From: Paraburkholderia unamae
GTDB lineage: Bacteria; Pseudomonadota; Gammaproteobacteria; Burkholderiales; Burkholderiaceae
Length of the DNA stretch: 64,000 bases
Reading direction: 5' to 3'
Assembly: GCF_003268775.1 (NCBI RefSeq)
Contig: NZ_QLSU01000008.1
Span: 274,697 to 338,696, forward strand
In this document: positions 61,459 to 64,000 of the stretch, piece by piece
Position numbering within the stretch: the stretch's first letter is position 1
How the letters are laid out: each line of letters begins with the position of its first letter
Translations under genes and position numbers: made by a program
Notes under the pieces: model-generated
Databases searched by the model: none
Told to the model about the DNA's origin: nothing
Seen by the model: the letters and a program-made list of their open reading frames with translations, nothing else

Positions 61459-62109
61459 GTGCAGCTCTACAGCTTCTTCAACAGCTCGACCTCGTACCGC
61501 GTGCGCATCGCACTGCGGCTCAAGGGCGTCGAGCATGAGTATCTCGGCGTGAACATTCGCACCGGCGAGCATTGCGCGCCCCAATACGTCGAGAACGTGA
61601 ACGCTTCGGCGGCGGTGCCCGCCATCGTCGAGGGCGATTTTCATCTCGGCCAGTCGCTCGCCATCATCGACTGGCTCGATGCGCGCCATCCCGAGCCGCG
61701 CCTGATTCCGGCGGACCCGCAACGGCGTGCGCACGTGCTCGAACTCGCGTATCTGATCGGCTGCGACATGCACCCCGTCAACAACCTGCGCGTGCTCAAG
61801 TACCTCCAGAACGTGCTGGCAGTGACGCCGGAGCAGAAGGACGCGTGGTATCGGCACTGGATCGACGAAGGCATGGCGGGCGTCGAGCGTCTGCTCGCTC
61901 AGGCCGCCGCCACGCATGAGGGACCGTGGTGCTTCGGCGCGGCGCCCACGCTCGCCGATTGCTGCCTCGTGCCGCAAATCGCCAACGCGCTGCGCATGGG
62001 CTGCGACCTCTCGGCCTACGAACGCAGCATGGCGGTCTACCGTCACGCCCGCGAACATCCGGCGTTCGCCGCGGCCGAGCCGCAACGCCAGCCCGATTAC
62101 ATCGCATAG
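61459..62109 (+). CDS. nagL: Maleylpyruvate isomerase, glutathione-dependent
   Basis: 216 residues, zeta-class GST fold. The glutathione site SSTSYRVRIALRLKGVEHE is at residues 8-27 and the C-terminal helical domain follows (GCDMHPVNNLRVLKYLQ). It isomerises maleylpyruvate to fumarylpyruvate. The start is GTG 61459 after AGGAA; no ATG in a sensible place exists, and the longer frame runs antisense-like through the hydrolase gene. Confidence 0.95.
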   Translation: MQLYSFFNSSTSYRVRIALRLKGVEHEYLGVNIRTGEHCAPQYVENVNASAAVPAIVEGDFHLGQSLAIIDWLDARHPEPRLIPADPQRRAHVLELAYLIGCDMHPVNNLRVLKYLQNVLAVTPEQKDAWYRHWIDEGMAGVERLLAQAAATHEGPWCFGAAPTLADCCLVPQIANALRMGCDLSAYERSMAVYRHAREHPAFAAAEPQRQPDYIA

Positions 62110-62150
62110 CGGCCAGCCGCCGCCCCAACAAGTCATTCAGGAGACAAGAC

Positions 62151-63359
62151 ATGCATACATCCCAACCGGCGCGCCGCGCGATCGTGGTGGGCGGCGGTAT
62201 CGGCGGCCTGGCCGCGGCGCTCGCGCTCGCGCGCGCCAACGTTCGCGTGCTGCTGCTCGAACAGGCCGCGCAGATCGGCGAAATCGGCGCGGGCATCCAG
62301 CTCGGGCCCAATGCGTTCACGGCGCTCGATGCGCTCGGCGCGGGCGAGGCGGCGCGCAGTCGCGCGGTGTTCACGGACTCGCTCACGCTCATGGATGCGA
62401 CCAATGCCAGGCCGGTTGCGCGCATCGAAACGGGTGCGCGCTTTCGCGAGCGCTTTGCCAATCCGTACGGCGTGATTCATCGCGCCGATATCCACCTGTC
62501 GATCCTCGAAGCGGTGAAGGACAATCCGCTGATCCAGTTCCGCACGAACACGCAGATCAAGGCGCTCGAACAGGACGAGCACGGCGTGACTGTGACCGAC
62601 CAGCACGGCGAGCGCTACAGCGCCGACGCGGTGATCGGCTGCGACGGCGTGAAGTCGGCGGTACGCGCCGCGTTGATCGGCGACGAGCCGCGTGTGACGG
62701 GACATGTGGTCTACCGCGCCGTGGTCGACACGGAAAACATGCCGAAGGACTTGCAGCTCAACGCGCCCGTGGTGTGGGCCGGGCCGCACTGCCACCTCGT
62801 GCACTACCCGCTGCGCGGCGGGCGGCAGTACAACCTCGTCGTGACCTTTCACAGCCGCGAGCAGGAAGTCTGGGGCGTGCGCGACGGCAGCAAGGAAGAA
62901 GTCCTTTCGTACTTCGAAGGAATCGACGCACTGCCGCGCCAGATGCTCGACCGGCCCACCTCGTGGAAGCGATGGGCTACCGCCGACCGCGACCCGGTCG
63001 AACAATGGAGCTTCGGGCGCGCGACGATACTCGGCGACGCTGCGCACCCCATGACGCAGTACGTGGCTCAGGGCGCCTGCCAGGCGCTGGAGGATGCTGT
63101 GACGCTCGGCGCTGCCGTCAACGCCGCCGATGGCGACTTCGTCGCGGCATTCAAGCGCTATGAAGCGGTGCGCATTCCGCGCACGGCGCGCGTGCTCTAC
63201 TCGGCGCGTGAGATGGGGCGCGTTTATCACGCGATGGGTGTGGAGCGTCTTGTGCGCAATGCGTTGTGGGTGGGGCGCAGTCAGGAGCAGTTTTATGATT
63301 CGCTGCAATGGCTATATGGGTGGCGGGCTGAGGATTGTCTCGATACCGTGGTGGTCTGA
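62151..63359 (+). CDS. nagX: 3-hydroxybenzoate 6-monooxygenase
   Basis: 402 residues, single-component flavin hydroxylase. The FAD motifs are AIVVGGGIGGLAAALALARANVRV near the start, the DG motif AVIGCDGVKSAVR near residue 163 and GDAAHPMTQYVAQGACQALED near residue 290. It hydroxylates 3-hydroxybenzoate to gentisate with NADH, giving the operon its substrate. AGGAGA precedes ATG 62151. Confidence 0.93.
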   Translation: MHTSQPARRAIVVGGGIGGLAAALALARANVRVLLLEQAAQIGEIGAGIQLGPNAFTALDALGAGEAARSRAVFTDSLTLMDATNARPVARIETGARFRERFANPYGVIHRADIHLSILEAVKDNPLIQFRTNTQIKALEQDEHGVTVTDQHGERYSADAVIGCDGVKSAVRAALIGDEPRVTGHVVYRAVVDTENMPKDLQLNAPVVWAGPHCHLVHYPLRGGRQYNLVVTFHSREQEVWGVRDGSKEEVLSYFEGIDALPRQMLDRPTSWKRWATADRDPVEQWSFGRATILGDAAHPMTQYVAQGACQALEDAVTLGAAVNAADGDFVAAFKRYEAVRIPRTARVLYSAREMGRVYHAMGVERLVRNALWVGRSQEQFYDSLQWLYGWRAEDCLDTVVV

Positions 63360-63473
63360 GCGCTGGCGCTTGGGCCCTGGCGGTTGAGGTTGGCTCGGGT
63401 TGATGGCGGGGTTCCTGGCGGTTTTGGCCTTTCCTTGCTTTCGTGTCGGTCTGCGAGCGTTGCCCCTGTGCGG

Positions 63474-63905
63474 GGCGGCACCTACTTTTCTTTGCAGCGG
63501 CAAAGAAAAGTAGGCAAAAGAAAGCCGCTCACACCGCCAATGCCCGCCACCGTTCACCCCGCGCCGTATTTGTCTGTGGCTCCGGAGCATCCGTCACCTC
63601 GCACCCTTGAACCTGGTGACAAGGCAGTCATACTTCCCGCCGCTCGCTTCGCGCGCTGCGGAAAGGTCTGCAAGGGAAACCCGCCTTGCCTACGCGGGGT
63701 TTGTGGTTTTGGTTATGCCCTTCGGGGCGCGTAGCGCCGCCGGAAGAATGAGCCCTTTGTCACTACGTTCAAAGGTGCGAGGTGACAGACGCTCTGGAGC
63801 CACTATCTGGGGTGGCGCGGGGTGAACGGTGGCAGGCACTAGCGGTTTGAGCGGCTTTCTTTTGCCTACTTTTCTTTGCCGCTGCAAAGAAAAGTAGGTG
63901 CCGCC
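63474..63905. repeat. 432-bp inverted-repeat intergenic element with terminal hairpins
   Basis: Two arms of about 165-175 bases are near-perfect reverse complements, 63474 to about 63650 and about 63735 to 63905, with some 85 bases between. Each outer end carries a palindrome with a 14-bp stem, CTACTTTTCTTTGC with its complement and loop AGCG (63482-63513) or CGCT (63866-63897). Dispersed copies of such CTACTTTTCTTTGC elements are common between genes in Burkholderia sensu lato. No transposase is present, so mobility would need a helper. Confidence 0.85.
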
Positions 63906-63955
63906 GGACCTATCCGTCATTTCGTGGGCGAGGCATATCATGAGAGGTAAAAATC

Positions 63956-64000
63956 ATGGATATGCCGATGAAGAAGAAACGCACGGTAGCTTCGCAGGCA
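63956..64000 (+). CDS. Start of an unidentified gene (3' cut by window)
   Basis: GAGAGGT lies a few bases upstream of ATG 63956, which opens 15 codons MDMPMKKKRTVASQA up to the window edge. This is too short to assign; ATG 63962 and 63968 are alternative starts. Confidence 0.4.
   Translation, partial: MDMPMKKKRTVASQA

Noticed and set aside
63312..63941. Short open frames in and around the terminal repeat (for example with YFSLQRQRKVGKRKP)
   Set aside because: They are translations of a dispersed repeat with hairpins; similar hypothetical proteins appear wherever the element is copied.
1..64000. CRISPR arrays, tRNA or rRNA genes, prophage
   Set aside because: No regularly spaced repeats, cloverleaf-like segments, rRNA landmarks or phage structural genes were seen.

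Overview
The window is GC-rich, densely coded and has short intergenic gaps. Its gene content (large-type isocitrate lyase, gentisate pathway, ornibactin-like iron uptake genes, many LysR/AraC/GntR regulators) and a terminal repeat with CTACTTTTCTTTGC hairpins suggest a chromosome or chromid of a Burkholderia sensu lato member (Paraburkholderia, Caballeronia or Burkholderia). This assignment is an inference from gene style; there is no rRNA or other phylogenetic marker. I see no tRNA, rRNA, CRISPR array, phage or complete insertion sequence.

Region 1 (1-16.8 kb) is the most unusual part. Two FAD amino-acid/amine oxidoreductases and a GntR/FCD regulator lie on the plus strand. Facing them is an eleven-gene minus-strand operon: a branched-chain amino-acid type ABC transporter (livK-H-M-G-F), a DapA-family lyase, an APH-type kinase, a DUF6285 protein, an acyl-CoA dehydrogenase, a fused indolepyruvate ferredoxin oxidoreductase and an SDR. 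The kinase, DUF6285 and acyl-CoA dehydrogenase trio has the family content and order of lvaABC (4-hydroxyacyl-CoA phosphorylation and elimination in levulinate catabolism), but here it is joined to a 2-oxoacid:ferredoxin oxidoreductase and amino-acid transport and oxidation genes. Two promoters with nearly the same TTGACA, T-tract and operator layout precede livK and a small membrane-protein ORF. A third operator-like site lies between them. The GntR regulator is the obvious candidate to bind them.

Region 2 (16.8-33.2 kb) holds a YbiU/DUF1479 oxygenase with a divergent AraC regulator, aceA with an 18-bp perfect palindrome upstream and a strong terminator downstream, and a second AraC regulator. 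These are followed by an iron-siderophore locus (TonB receptor, ATPase, binding protein, double permease, cyclic-peptide exporter) with a Fur-like box, a TauE/SafE exporter with a divergent LysR gene, a small membrane protein and a BON protein.

Region 3 (33.4-49 kb) has a zinc-ribbon protein, a FadD-type ligase, a three-gene MBL/tautomerase-like unit with a divergent LysR gene, an FKBP isomerase, a secreted beta-propeller protein, a complete oligopeptide ABC transporter (oppABCDF) and an OprD-type porin with a long Gln-rich N-terminal extension.

Region 4 (49-64 kb) has a MerR/carboxymuconolactone-decarboxylase pair, a SulP transporter, a LysR/MFS pair, a GlxA-type regulator with a rhodanese, a LysR gene, an aldo/keto reductase, an orphan Rap1a/Tai-like protein and a complete 3-hydroxybenzoate to gentisate to fumarate plus pyruvate pathway with its LysR regulator. 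The window closes with a 432-bp inverted-repeat intergenic element and the first codons of an unidentified gene.
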